This document shows, piece after piece, positions 26,810 to 34,543 of a DNA stretch of 64,000 nt. The DNA is from Actinomyces sp. GTDB lineage: Bacteria > Actinomycetota > Actinomycetes > Actinomycetales > Actinomycetaceae. The position numbers and the translations under genes are program-made. Positions within the stretch are counted from its first letter, which is position 1, and each line of letters starts with the position of its first letter. Below the pieces are notes generated by a model. It saw nothing but the letters and a program-made list of their open reading frames with translations. It was not told the DNA's origin and ran no database searches. The DNA lies in assembly GCA_022649165.1 (NCBI GenBank), contig JALCNR010000007.1, forward strand, positions 1 to 64,000. Direction: 5' to 3'.

Positions 26810-27985
26810 ATGACAGTTGGTCAGCATGTCGTCGGAGGCCGGGAGGGCGCCTCCCCCGATCTCCTCCCCGACGTCCACGGCATCCGGCCGATCGGATCCG
26901 TGCGCCCGGTGGAGTGGGTCTACGACCGCGCTCCGATGACGGTCTACTGGGAGATGACCCTCGCCTGCGCGCTGACGTGCCGGCACTGCCGGGCACAGGC
27001 GTGGAACCGGCCCGCCCCCGGACAGCTCACAACGGAGCAGGGGGTGGCATTGCTCGACGACATCGCCAGTTTCGGGGACCCACTCCCCCATCTCATCATG
27101 ACGGGCGGGGACCCGATGCGGCGCCCCGATCTGCTTGAGCTCATGGAGGAGGCCCGCACGCGGCGCATCGGGGTGTCGCTCTCCCCCGCAGTCACACCCG
27201 AGCTGACCCGCGAGCGGCTCGCCGAGGTCCAGCGGGCCGGAACGCGCGCGATCTCGCTGAGCCTGGACGGTTCCACCCCGCAGTCGCACGACGGCCTGCG
27301 CCGTGTCCCCGGCACCTTCGACCTCACGATGCGGGCTCTGGACGACGCGGCGGCGCTGGGGCTGCCCGTCCAGGTCAACACGCTGGTGACGTCCTCGACC
27401 GCCCCCGACCTCCCCGCGCTCCACCGCCTGCTGGTGGAGCGGGCCGTGGCGCGCTGGACCCTGTTCTTCCTCATCCGCACCGGGCGGGGCGCCATGCTCC
27501 AGGAGGTCGCGCCGGAGCAGTCGGAGCAGATCCTGCGGTGGCTGGACGGCGTGCGCGACGAGTCCCCCTTCCAGGTGAGCACCACCGAGGCGCTGCATTT
27601 CCGACGGATCACCTCCCAGTCGATGGAGGCCCGGGGCATGACCCGCGCGCAGATCGGGGCATCGCGCCTCGCCCGGTCCTATGGCGTGCGCGACGGCAAT
27701 GGGATCATCTTCATCTCCCACGTCGGGGACGTCACGCCGTCGGGTTTCCTTCCGGTGACGATCGGCAATGTCACGCGCGACTCGCTGGTGCGCCTGTACC
27801 GGGAGGACCCTCTGATGCGCGCCTTGCGATCTCCCGACTCCTTCGGCGGGGACTGCGGGGTGTGCGAATACAACCGCTGGTGCGGCGGGTCGAGGTCGCG
27901 CGCCTACGCCGCCACGGGCGACCCGCTGGCGGCGGACCCGTTGTGCGTCTACCGGCCGGGGAGATCGCGGAGCGAGGCCGCCTGA
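26810..27985 (+). CDS. Radical SAM/SPASM protein (TIGR04053-like)
   Basis: The 391-residue enzyme has CALTCRHC near residue 52-59, a Cx3Cx2C cluster that binds the SAM-cleaving [4Fe-4S], preceded by YDRAPMTVYWEMT. The C-terminal SPASM-like part carries CGVCEYNRWCGGSRSRAY near 350 and a later Cys, for auxiliary clusters. The preceding-motif wording matches the group I remember as TIGR04053, related to AhbD/PqqE and of unassigned function. I start it at ATG 26810 after GGGAGCGAATTTC; GTG 26783 is less likely. No small precursor peptide gene is seen nearby, so a haem- or peptide-related role cannot be chosen. Confidence 0.8.
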   Translation: MTVGQHVVGGREGASPDLLPDVHGIRPIGSVRPVEWVYDRAPMTVYWEMTLACALTCRHCRAQAWNRPAPGQLTTEQGVALLDDIASFGDPLPHLIMTGGDPMRRPDLLELMEEARTRRIGVSLSPAVTPELTRERLAEVQRAGTRAISLSLDGSTPQSHDGLRRVPGTFDLTMRALDDAAALGLPVQVNTLVTSSTAPDLPALHRLLVERAVARWTLFFLIRTGRGAMLQEVAPEQSEQILRWLDGVRDESPFQVSTTEALHFRRITSQSMEARGMTRAQIGASRLARSYGVRDGNGIIFISHVGDVTPSGFLPVTIGNVTRDSLVRLYREDPLMRALRSPDSFGGDCGVCEYNRWCGGSRSRAYAATGDPLAADPLCVYRPGRSRSEAA

Positions 27986-28059
27986 GGGCCCGCACGTCGG
28001 GGCGCGCCGGGCCCGCACGGCCTCCGGCCGTCTGCGCCGAAGAGAACATGGGAAACGGT

Positions 28060-28086
28060 GGGGGCGGACCGGTTCGGTCCGCCCCC
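28060..28086 (-). terminator. Hairpin ending the tRNA operon
   Basis: A perfect 12-bp stem (GGGGGCGGACCG, 3-nt loop, CGGTCCGCCCCC) lies 9 bp after the last tRNA on the minus strand, followed by ACCGTTTCCC. It probably ends the gltX-tRNA transcript and may also stop the convergent radical SAM transcript. Confidence 0.7.
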
Positions 28087-28094
28087 CTCCGAGC

Positions 28095-28170
28095 TGGTAC
28101 CCCCGACCGGATTTGAACCGGTGTTTGCGCCGTGAGAGGGCGACGTCCTGGGCCGCTAGACGACGGGGGC
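28095..28170 (-). tRNA. tRNA-Glu (CTC), copy with encoded CCA
   Basis: Minus-strand cloverleaf with acceptor GCCCCCG/CGGGGGT, anticodon CTC in CCCTCTCACG, T arm CCGGTTCAAATCCGG, discriminator A and encoded CCA at 28095-28097. It is identical over 73 nt to the copy at 28220-28292. Confidence 0.95.
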
Positions 28171-28219
28171 GATCTGACCCTGAAGCGGGTGTTTGTCCTG
28201 CCGAACGGATCGGCAGCGG

Positions 28220-28292
28220 TACCCCCGACCGGATTTGAACCGGTGTTTGCGCCGTGAGAGGGCGACGTCCTGGGCCGCTAGACGACGGGGGC
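28220..28292 (-). tRNA. tRNA-Glu (CTC), copy without encoded CCA
   Basis: Identical to the neighbouring tRNA-Glu, but the three bases after the discriminator read CCG, so CCA must be added after transcription. The two copies are 49 bp apart, a tandem duplication. Confidence 0.95.
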
Positions 28293-28328
28293 TTGAAGGA
28301 CACCGATCAGATCACCGACCGGCCTTCG

Positions 28329-28400
28329 CTGGGGTACCAGGACTCGAACCTAGACTAAGTGAACCAGAATCACTCGTGCTGCCAATTACACCATACCCCA
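28329..28400 (-). tRNA. tRNA-Gln (CTG)
   Basis: Minus-strand cloverleaf with acceptor TGGGGTA/TACCCCA, anticodon loop TTCTGGT (anticodon CTG), T arm AGGTTCGAGTCCT and discriminator G. CCA is not encoded. It is the first tRNA after gltX. Confidence 0.95.
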
Positions 28401-28575
28401 CGGTGTCTCGCCTCCGGCACGGCCGTCGGCGACAGGACTAGAGATTACCCGAACCGCCTGCGGAGGACAAAATCGCGAGGCGTGAACATCCCCACTCATC
28501 AGGCCAGAAAGCGCAGCCGGCCAGCCGAAGGCCGGGGCTGGGCCGTCGCCGGCGCCCCAGCCCCGACCGGCGGCC

Positions 28576-30081
28576 TCAGCCGAGCCTCTCCCGCAGGGAG
28601 CGCAGACGGGCGAGCGAGGACTCCCGGCCCAGGATCTCCATGGACTCGAAGAGCGGCGGCGACACCTGCCGTCCCGTCACGGCCACCCGAAGGGGTCCGA
28701 ACGCCAGGCGCGGCTTGATACCGAGCCCCTCGACGATCGCGGCGCGCAGCGCGGACTCCAGGCCGTCGGCCGTGAAGGGGGTCTCGGACTCGACGACGGG
28801 GATCGCGGCGTCCAGCACCTCCGGCGCATTGTCCTTGAGCTTCGCGACGGCCCTGTCATCGACCTCCAGGTCGGCGTCGGAGGCGAAGAGGAACCCGAGC
28901 ATCCCGGGCGCCTCCCCCAACAGCTGGATGCGCGTCTGGATGAGCGGCGCCGCGGCGGCGAGGACGTCCCGCTCGCGGGCCGTCAGCTCCGTGAGGCTCC
29001 CCGCCCCCAGCAGGCCCGCGCGGTGCAGGAAAGGCACGATCCGAGCGCGGAAGTCTTCCGCGTCGAGCATCCGGATGTGCTCGGCGTTGATGGCGGTGCA
29101 CTTCGTCGCGTCGAAGCGAGCGGGATTCGGGTTGACGTCGGCGATGTCGAAGGCGCGCACCATCTCGTCCAGGGAGAAGACGTCGCGGTCGGGGGCGATC
29201 GACCAGCCGAGCAGCGCCAGGTAGTTGATGAGCCCCTCGGGGATCATCCCGTGCTCGCGGTGCAGGAGCAGGTTGGACTCGGGGTCGCGCTTGGACAGCT
29301 TCTTGTTGCCCTCGCCCATAACGTAGGGGAGGTGGCCGAAGCGGGGCATGAACTCCGCGATGCCCAGCTCCTCCAGCGCGCGGTAGAGGACGATCTGGCG
29401 CGGTGTGGAGGACAGCAGGTCCTCTCCGCGCAGGACGTGCGTGATCCTCATCAGCGCGTCGTCGACGGGGTTCACCAGCGTGTAGAGCGGATCCCCGTTG
29501 GCGCGCACGATGACGTAGTCGGGCACCGAGCCCGCGCGGAAGGTGATCTCGCCGCGCACGAGGTCCTCGAAGGAGATGTCCTCATCCGGCATCCGCATGC
29601 GCAGCACCGGCCGGCGCCCCTCGGCCCGGTAGGCGGCGATCTGCTCGGACGTGAGGTCGCGGTCGAAGCCGTCGTAGCCCAGCTTCGGATCCTCGCCCCG
29701 GGCGACGTGGCGCGCCTCGACCTCCTCGGGCGTGGAGTAGGCCTCGTAGGCGTAGCCGCCCTCCAGGAGCCTGGCCGCGACGTCGCGGTAGATGTCCGTG
29801 CGCTGCGACTGGAGGTAGGGGCCGTACGGGCCGCCCTTGTTCACGCCTTCGTCCCAGTCCAGGCCCAGCCAGTCCAGGGACTCCAGAATTTGGTTGAAGG
29901 ACTCCTCGGAATCGCGCGCGGCGTCGGTGTCCTCGATGCGGAAGACGAAGGTCCCGCCCGTGTGACGCGCGTACGCCCAGTTGAACAGGCAGGTGCGGAC
30001 CATCCCGACATGGGGGGTGCCCGTGGGCGAGGGACAGAAGCGGACGCGGATGTCCGAGCCCGTTGCGGTGGTGACAGTCAT
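28576..30081 (-). CDS. gltX: Glutamate--tRNA ligase
   Basis: This 501-residue class I synthetase charges tRNA-Glu (and, where the amidotransferase route is used, tRNA-Gln). Residues 11-22 ([12 protein letters not shown]) hold the HIGH-type motif, GTPHVG here; LSKRD near 258 is the KMSKS motif. Length is normal. It precedes tRNA-Gln and two tRNA-Glu genes on the same strand, which supports joint expression of enzyme and substrates. Confidence 0.97.
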   Translation of the reverse strand: MTVTTATGSDIRVRFCPSPTGTPHVGMVRTCLFNWAYARHTGGTFVFRIEDTDAARDSEESFNQILESLDWLGLDWDEGVNKGGPYGPYLQSQRTDIYRDVAARLLEGGYAYEAYSTPEEVEARHVARGEDPKLGYDGFDRDLTSEQIAAYRAEGRRPVLRMRMPDEDISFEDLVRGEITFRAGSVPDYVIVRANGDPLYTLVNPVDDALMRITHVLRGEDLLSSTPRQIVLYRALEELGIAEFMPRFGHLPYVMGEGNKKLSKRDPESNLLLHREHGMIPEGLINYLALLGWSIAPDRDVFSLDEMVRAFDIADVNPNPARFDATKCTAINAEHIRMLDAEDFRARIVPFLHRAGLLGAGSLTELTARERDVLAAAAPLIQTRIQLLGEAPGMLGFLFASDADLEVDDRAVAKLKDNAPEVLDAAIPVVESETPFTADGLESALRAAIVEGLGIKPRLAFGPLRVAVTGRQVSPPLFESMEILGRESSLARLRSLRERLG

Positions 30082-30530
30082 AGTGGGGCCAGTCTAGCGC
30101 CGGGCGATGCCCGTTCCCGGGCCTCCGACCCGCCCCGGGACCCGGAGGGCGGCCGGGACCGCGAGGCCCGTGCACCTGCGCAAGTGCGCGAATTCCGTGA
30201 GGGGCGAAGAGGGGCGAGGGCATTGTCCGGACCGTTTGTCCTGGGAATCGACACGGGCACCGGTCGAGCCCGGGTCGGCGCCGTCGAGATGGGCGTCTGC
30301 TCGGTCTGCGTCTCCCCCAGCCAGCTGCCCGTGCCGCACCCGTCCTCGACGACGACCAGATTGTCGAGGTCTGCCACGCCGCCGAAGGGGCAGGGGCCGA
30401 CGGGGCCACCTGCCCGGGAGCGTCATCGACGAGGGCGATCCTCGCGGGGCTGTCGGGATGAGGCCGATCCCCGCGCCGCGTGGATGTGCGGCCGCGAGCA
30501 GGCCCTGACTGTCTCACGCATCGCCCGACC
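30082..30530. other. Gap with no supported gene
   Basis: About 450 bp between gltX and the AT-rich promoter of the transaldolase gene. It is GC-rich and contains the gltX promoter somewhere, but I see no gene with family motifs. A 99-codon minus-strand frame (30078-30377) ends with an ATGA overlap at gltX, but its Pro/Arg/Ser-rich product looks non-coding. Confidence 0.5.
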
Positions 30531-30538
30531 CTCATATT

Positions 30539-30579
30539 CACATATATTGTGTTGTTTCTACCATTCTGAATGTTATGCT
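30539..30579 (+). promoter_or_regulatory. Promoter of the transaldolase gene, with palindromes
   Basis: An AT-rich island in GC-rich DNA. TTGTTT at 30552-30557 and TATGCT at 30574-30579, 16 bp apart, fit -35 and -10 boxes. The spacer holds the palindrome CATTC-T-GAATG (30562-30572), and CACA-N5-TGTG lies just upstream (30539-30551). The same TTGTTT-N4-CAT-N5-ATGT layout recurs before the RpiB-like gene at 31787. Confidence 0.7.
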
Positions 30580-30675
30580 GCTCGAGAGCCTGGGCGCCAG
30601 ATGACCGCGACCCCGGCACCGGCGGCTCCCCCGGAGAACCGCCCTCCTTGCGCCGATGGAAGAAGGAACACGACA

Positions 30676-31767
30676 ATGACCGACCATCTCAGGGACCTCA
30701 CCGACGCGGGCGTGTCGGTCTGGCTCGACGACCTCTCGCGGGAGCGGCTGGCCAGCGGGAGCCTCGCGGCGATGATCCGGAACGACCACATCCGCGGCGT
30801 CACCACGAACCCGACGATCTTCGCCGCCGCGATCGCACGGGGCGACGCCTACCTCGGACAGCTGCGGCAGATCGCGGCCCTGCCGACCGCCGAGGCGATC
30901 CAGCAGCTGTGCGCCCAGGACGTGCGGGAGGCCTGCGACCTGTTCGCCGAGCTCCACCGGGCCACCGGCGGCGAGGACGGATGGGTCTCCATCGAGGTCG
31001 AGCCCGCCCTCGCGCATGACGCGGCCGCCACGCTCGCCCAGGCCCGTCAGCTGCGCGCCATGGTCGCGCGCGACAACGTCCTCATCAAGATCCCGGCGAC
31101 GACCGAGAGCCTGCGGGCCGTTGAGGACGCTATCGCGGAGGGCATCAGCGTCAACGTCACGCTGATCTTCTCCGTCGCCCGCTACGACCAGGTGATGGAG
31201 GCCTACGCCCGCGGCCTCGCCCGCGCACGGGACGCGGGCCTCGACCTGTCGCGGATCCACTCGGTCGCCTCGGTGTTCATCTCCCGCCTGGACGCCGAGG
31301 TCGACCAGCGGCTGCGGGCGCTGGGGCGCACGGACCTGTGCGGGCAGGCCGCGATCGCCAACGCCCGAGTGGCCGTCGACCACTTCGCGGCGTTCTTCTC
31401 CCGAGAGCCCTTCGCCGAGCTCGCAGCCCACGGCGCCCACGCCCAGCGCCCGCTGTGGGCCTCGACGGGCACCAAGGATCCCGCGTATCCGGACACGCTC
31501 TACGTCTCGGAGCTCGTCCATCCGGGCACGGTCAACACGATGCCCGAGAAGACGCTGCGCGCGTTCGCCGACCATGGACGCCTGGGCGCGCCGCTGGCGG
31601 GCCGGGCGGACGACGGGCGCGCGACGCTCGCGGCTCTGCGGGAGGCGGGCGTCGACCTCGACGACGTCTTCGGGGTCCTGGAGTCCCAGGGCGTCCAGAA
31701 GTTCGTCGACTCGTGGAAGCGGCTCGCCGCCGACGTCGAGGAGGCGCGCCGCTCGCTGCCCTCCTGA
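30676..31767 (+). CDS. tal: Transaldolase
   Basis: This 363-residue enzyme moves a dihydroxyacetone unit between sugar phosphates, converting erythrose 4-phosphate and fructose 6-phosphate to sedoheptulose 7-phosphate and glyceraldehyde 3-phosphate. It shows GVTTNPTIF (residues 36-44), VLIKIPAT with the Schiff-base lysine near residue 138, and WASTGTKDPAYPDTLYV near 263. This is the longer actinobacterial type of transaldolase. It starts at ATG 30676 after GAAGGAACACGACA. A transketolase ends the same gene direction at 39.6 kb, so both non-oxidative pentose phosphate enzymes belong to this cluster. Confidence 0.95.
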   Translation: MTDHLRDLTDAGVSVWLDDLSRERLASGSLAAMIRNDHIRGVTTNPTIFAAAIARGDAYLGQLRQIAALPTAEAIQQLCAQDVREACDLFAELHRATGGEDGWVSIEVEPALAHDAAATLAQARQLRAMVARDNVLIKIPATTESLRAVEDAIAEGISVNVTLIFSVARYDQVMEAYARGLARARDAGLDLSRIHSVASVFISRLDAEVDQRLRALGRTDLCGQAAIANARVAVDHFAAFFSREPFAELAAHGAHAQRPLWASTGTKDPAYPDTLYVSELVHPGTVNTMPEKTLRAFADHGRLGAPLAGRADDGRATLAALREAGVDLDDVFGVLESQGVQKFVDSWKRLAADVEEARRSLPS

Positions 31768-31786
31768 ACGGGCTTCCCGCCGGTTG

Positions 31787-31814
31787 TTGTTTTCCACATC
31801 TAGCATGTTAGAAT
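31787..31814 (+). promoter_or_regulatory. Promoter of the RpiB-like gene, matching the tal promoter
   Basis: TTGTTT (31787-31792) and TAGAAT (31809-31814) are 16 bp apart. Within the spacer CAT-CTAGC-ATG sits at the same offset from the -35 box as CAT-TCTGA-ATG in the tal promoter, followed in both by TTA. The gene therefore has its own promoter though it follows tal by 105 bp. Confidence 0.7.
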
Positions 31815-31872
31815 CATCAGGCAAAGTGAGGCGGCAGGGAAGCCGCCCTTGTCTTCGGTATCGGGAGGACCC

Positions 31873-32364
31873 ATGGGACTGCGTATCGTTGTCGCCGCAG
31901 ACGCCGCCGGCGTCGACTACAAGGAGGCCATCAAGGCCGATCTGGAGGCCGACCCTCGCGTCGACTCCGTCATCGACGTGGGCATCGCCCCCGGAGAGAC
32001 GACGCCCTACCCGCACCAGGGAGTCGCCGGCGCGCGCGCCATCGCCGAAGGCCGGGCCGACCGCGGGATCTTCGTGTGCGGAACGGGGATGGGGATGGCC
32101 ATTTCCGCGAACAAGGTGCCCGGCATCCGCGCCTGCACGGCCCATGACAGCTTCTCCGTCGAACGCCTGATCATGTCCAACAACGCCCAGGTGCTGTGCC
32201 TCGGTGAACGCGTCATCGGCCGGGAACTGGCCCGCCGCCTCGCCCGCGAGTTCCTCGGCTACACCTTCGACCCCGGTTCGCACTCCCAGGCCAATGTCGA
32301 GCTCATCGAGAAGTACGAGTCGGAGTTCGGCGCCGACGGGGCCTCCGTCCCGGCCTCCTGCTGA
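31873..32364 (+). CDS. RpiB/LacAB-family isomerase, divergent (DerI-like)
   Basis: This 163-residue aldose-ketose isomerase has CGTGMGMAISANKVPGIRA with the probable catalytic Cys69. It lacks the usual SDHAG start (AADAAG here) and the EHNDAN motif, having AHDSFSVERLIMSNNAQVL instead. From memory this wording matches D-erythrulose 4-phosphate isomerases (DerI/EryI group) of tetritol pathways in mycobacteria more than ribose-5-phosphate isomerases; I could not align it. If so, it makes D-erythrose 4-phosphate, the substrate shared by the transaldolase and transketolase encoded beside it. I start it at ATG 31873 after GGGAGGACCC. Confidence 0.82.
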   Translation: MGLRIVVAADAAGVDYKEAIKADLEADPRVDSVIDVGIAPGETTPYPHQGVAGARAIAEGRADRGIFVCGTGMGMAISANKVPGIRACTAHDSFSVERLIMSNNAQVLCLGERVIGRELARRLAREFLGYTFDPGSHSQANVELIEKYESEFGADGASVPASC

Positions 32365-32516
32365 CCGGTCCCGCGTCCGGCCGGACCGCACGGCCTCCCG
32401 GCCGGATGCGGCCCGCCTCTCCCACGATCCACCGGGAGGGCGGCGCGACGCGCGCCACCCCTCCGGCCATTGCAGGCCCGACGACATCGGGCACCCTCTT
32501 CACAGAAGGAACAACG

Positions 32517-33596
32517 ATGTTCACATCCTCTGCCGGAGTCTTCCTCTTCGGTCTCCTCGCCGCCCTCGGGGGCGGATCGGTCGGAGCAGCGATCGGCGCG
32601 AACTACGCCTTCGTGCTCACCGGCTTCTCCGTGCTCACCTCATGGGGCGTCTTCGCGGCCACGGGGAACACCTTCGGCTTCGACTACCTGGCCTTCGGCC
32701 CCTTCATGGGACCCCACATCGCCTTCGCCGGAGGCGTCGCGGCGGCGATCTACGCCCGATACCGGGGGCGGCTGACCGACGGCAAGGACGTCAACACCCC
32801 GCTCGCGGGCCTCGGGCACCCGGACATCATGCTGGTCGGAGCGCTCTTCGGCGCCTTCGGCTACGTCTGCCAGATCGGCGTCAGCCACATCCCGTGGTTC
32901 GGCGCCCACACCGACTCCGTCGCCCTCACCGTGCTCCTCTCAGCGATCCTGGCGCGCCTCGTCTTCGGCGGCGTCCCCGGCGCCGGCCTGTTCAAGGGCT
33001 CGCTGCACAACGCCGAGCTGTTCCCCCCGGAGGCGACGACCTTCCCCGCGAAGATCAAACCCGGGCCCAACGGCCGGTGGCTGGAGTGGCAGGAGCGGCC
33101 CAGCCAGCTCCTCACCATCGGCTCGACCTTCGGCGTGCTCGCCGGCGGCGCGTCCCTCTTCCTCGCAGCCAACGTCGGCGCCCGCCTTACCGACCTGGGC
33201 TTCGCCAACGACCTCGCGGCCCGAAACGCGAACACCTTCGTCTTCGGCATCTCCGCGATCGTCGTCCTCTTCCTCATCACCAACCGCAACATGCCCGTCC
33301 AGCACCACGTCACCAACATCGCCGGCCTGGCCGCCGTCCAGTTCTTCCCCATCCTCATGGGCTCGACCTTCGCGGACTTCACCTGGACGGCGACGAGCAC
33401 CTGGGACTCCCACGAGTGGCTCATGGCGTTCCTCGCCCTTCTTGTCGCCGCGGTGTTCGGCATCTTCGCCGCCGGACTGGGCGAGTTCTGCGCGCGCCTG
33501 TGGTACGACCGTGGCACGAGCCATATCGACCCGCCGGCAGCCGCGATCTGGCTGTCCAACACTGTCGTCGTCTCGCTGGCCGCGCTCGTGTCCTGA
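32517..33596 (+). CDS. Polytopic membrane protein of unknown family
   Basis: This 359-residue protein has about nine hydrophobic segments spread over its length, no signal peptide and few charged residues. A small-residue-rich stretch GGGSVGAAIGANYAF lies at residues 13-27, GFDYLAFGPFMGPHIAFAGGVAA near 55-78, and a cytoplasmic-like loop (KIKPGPNGRWLEWQERPS) near 180. Conserved-looking Pro, Gly and His inside helices (HIAF, SHIPWF) would suit a transporter. I remember similar proteins beside FGGY kinases but cannot name a characterised one. It sits between an isomerase and a phosphatase with no other transporter in the operon, so it may be the substrate permease. ATG 32517 follows AGAAGGAACAACG. 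Confidence 0.7.
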   Translation: MFTSSAGVFLFGLLAALGGGSVGAAIGANYAFVLTGFSVLTSWGVFAATGNTFGFDYLAFGPFMGPHIAFAGGVAAAIYARYRGRLTDGKDVNTPLAGLGHPDIMLVGALFGAFGYVCQIGVSHIPWFGAHTDSVALTVLLSAILARLVFGGVPGAGLFKGSLHNAELFPPEATTFPAKIKPGPNGRWLEWQERPSQLLTIGSTFGVLAGGASLFLAANVGARLTDLGFANDLAARNANTFVFGISAIVVLFLITNRNMPVQHHVTNIAGLAAVQFFPILMGSTFADFTWTATSTWDSHEWLMAFLALLVAAVFGIFAAGLGEFCARLWYDRGTSHIDPPAAAIWLSNTVVVSLAALVS

Positions 33597-33644
33597 CGCG
33601 CCCCCGATGACGCGCCGCATCGCCCTCGTCAAAGGAGATTCCTG

Positions 33645-34502
33645 ATGGACAACTCGCATCCCGCCTCGCCTAGCGCCTTCGGGAAGGCCTACGTCTTCGA
33701 CATGGACGGGACGATCTACCTGGGCGACCGCCTCCTCCCGGGAGTCCGGCGCACCATCGGGGAGCTGCGCCGCCGCGGGATCCCCGTGCGCTTCCTCTCG
33801 AACAACCCCACCAAGGACCCTCAGCAGTACGTGGAGAAGCTCGAGACGCTCGGCCTGCCCACCGGCATCGACGACATCTGCAACACCGTCGTGACGACCA
33901 CCCGGTGGCTGAGGGGGCATCACCCCGACGCCACCGTCTTCGCGATCGCGGAGGAGCCTCTCAGGCGGGCCCTGAGCGAGGCCGGCATCCGCCAGAGCGA
34001 GGACCCGGAAGAGATCGACATCGTCATCGCCTCCTACGACCGCACCTTCGACTACCGCAAGCTCCAGATCGCCTTCGACGCCATCTGGTTCCACAAACGG
34101 GCCTTCCTCATCCAGACCAACCCGGACCGCTTCTGCCCCTTCCCGGGCGGGCGCGGCGAGCCGGACTGCGCGGCCATCACCGCCGCGATCGAGGCCTGCA
34201 CGAACACCACCTGCCGGGTCAACCTGGGCAAGCCGTCGCCGATCATGATCCAGGAGTCCCTCCGGGGCGCCGATGTGGCCCTGGAGGACTGCGTCATGGT
34301 CGGAGACCGCCTCCAGACCGACATCCAGATGGCTCTCGACACCGGGATGAGATCGGCCTGCGTCCTCACGGGCGAGGCGACCGCGGAGGACGTGGCCGCT
34401 CTGGACGACGCGCACCGCCCGACCTGGACCATCGACCGGCTCGACCGCCTCATCCCCTCCTCCGTCTGGGAGGAGCTGGGGTGGGCGGAGACCGACGACT
34501 GA
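33645..34502 (+). CDS. HAD-IIA phosphatase, AraL/NagD-like
   Basis: This 285-residue HAD hydrolase has DMDGT at residues 19-23 (nucleophile Asp19 and Asp21), FLSNNPTKD near 48, GKPSP near 194 and VGDRLQTDIQMAL near 215, the four HAD motifs with a large C2-type cap between. In Bacillus subtilis the related AraL lies beside AraM in the arabinose operon and dephosphorylates sugar phosphates of low specificity. Here too it lies next to an AraB-like kinase and an AraM-like dehydrogenase. A role in removing toxic or surplus phosphosugars, or in making glycerol from glycerol 1-phosphate, is inferred. AAAGGAGATTCCTG precedes ATG 33645. Confidence 0.88.
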   Translation: MDNSHPASPSAFGKAYVFDMDGTIYLGDRLLPGVRRTIGELRRRGIPVRFLSNNPTKDPQQYVEKLETLGLPTGIDDICNTVVTTTRWLRGHHPDATVFAIAEEPLRRALSEAGIRQSEDPEEIDIVIASYDRTFDYRKLQIAFDAIWFHKRAFLIQTNPDRFCPFPGGRGEPDCAAITAAIEACTNTTCRVNLGKPSPIMIQESLRGADVALEDCVMVGDRLQTDIQMALDTGMRSACVLTGEATAEDVAALDDAHRPTWTIDRLDRLIPSSVWEELGWAETDD

Positions 34503-34543
34503 ACGACCACCACCTCACGGACTCAAGGAAGAGACACACGACC

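Noticed and set aside
30078-30377. 99-codon minus-strand frame ending with an ATGA overlap at the gltX start
   Set aside because: The product is rich in Pro, Arg and Ser with no family feature; high GC readily gives such frames. The overlap may be chance.
30590-30675. Attenuator in the transaldolase leader
   Set aside because: A GGCGG...CCGCC hairpin is present, but no T run follows, so it does not look like an intrinsic terminator.
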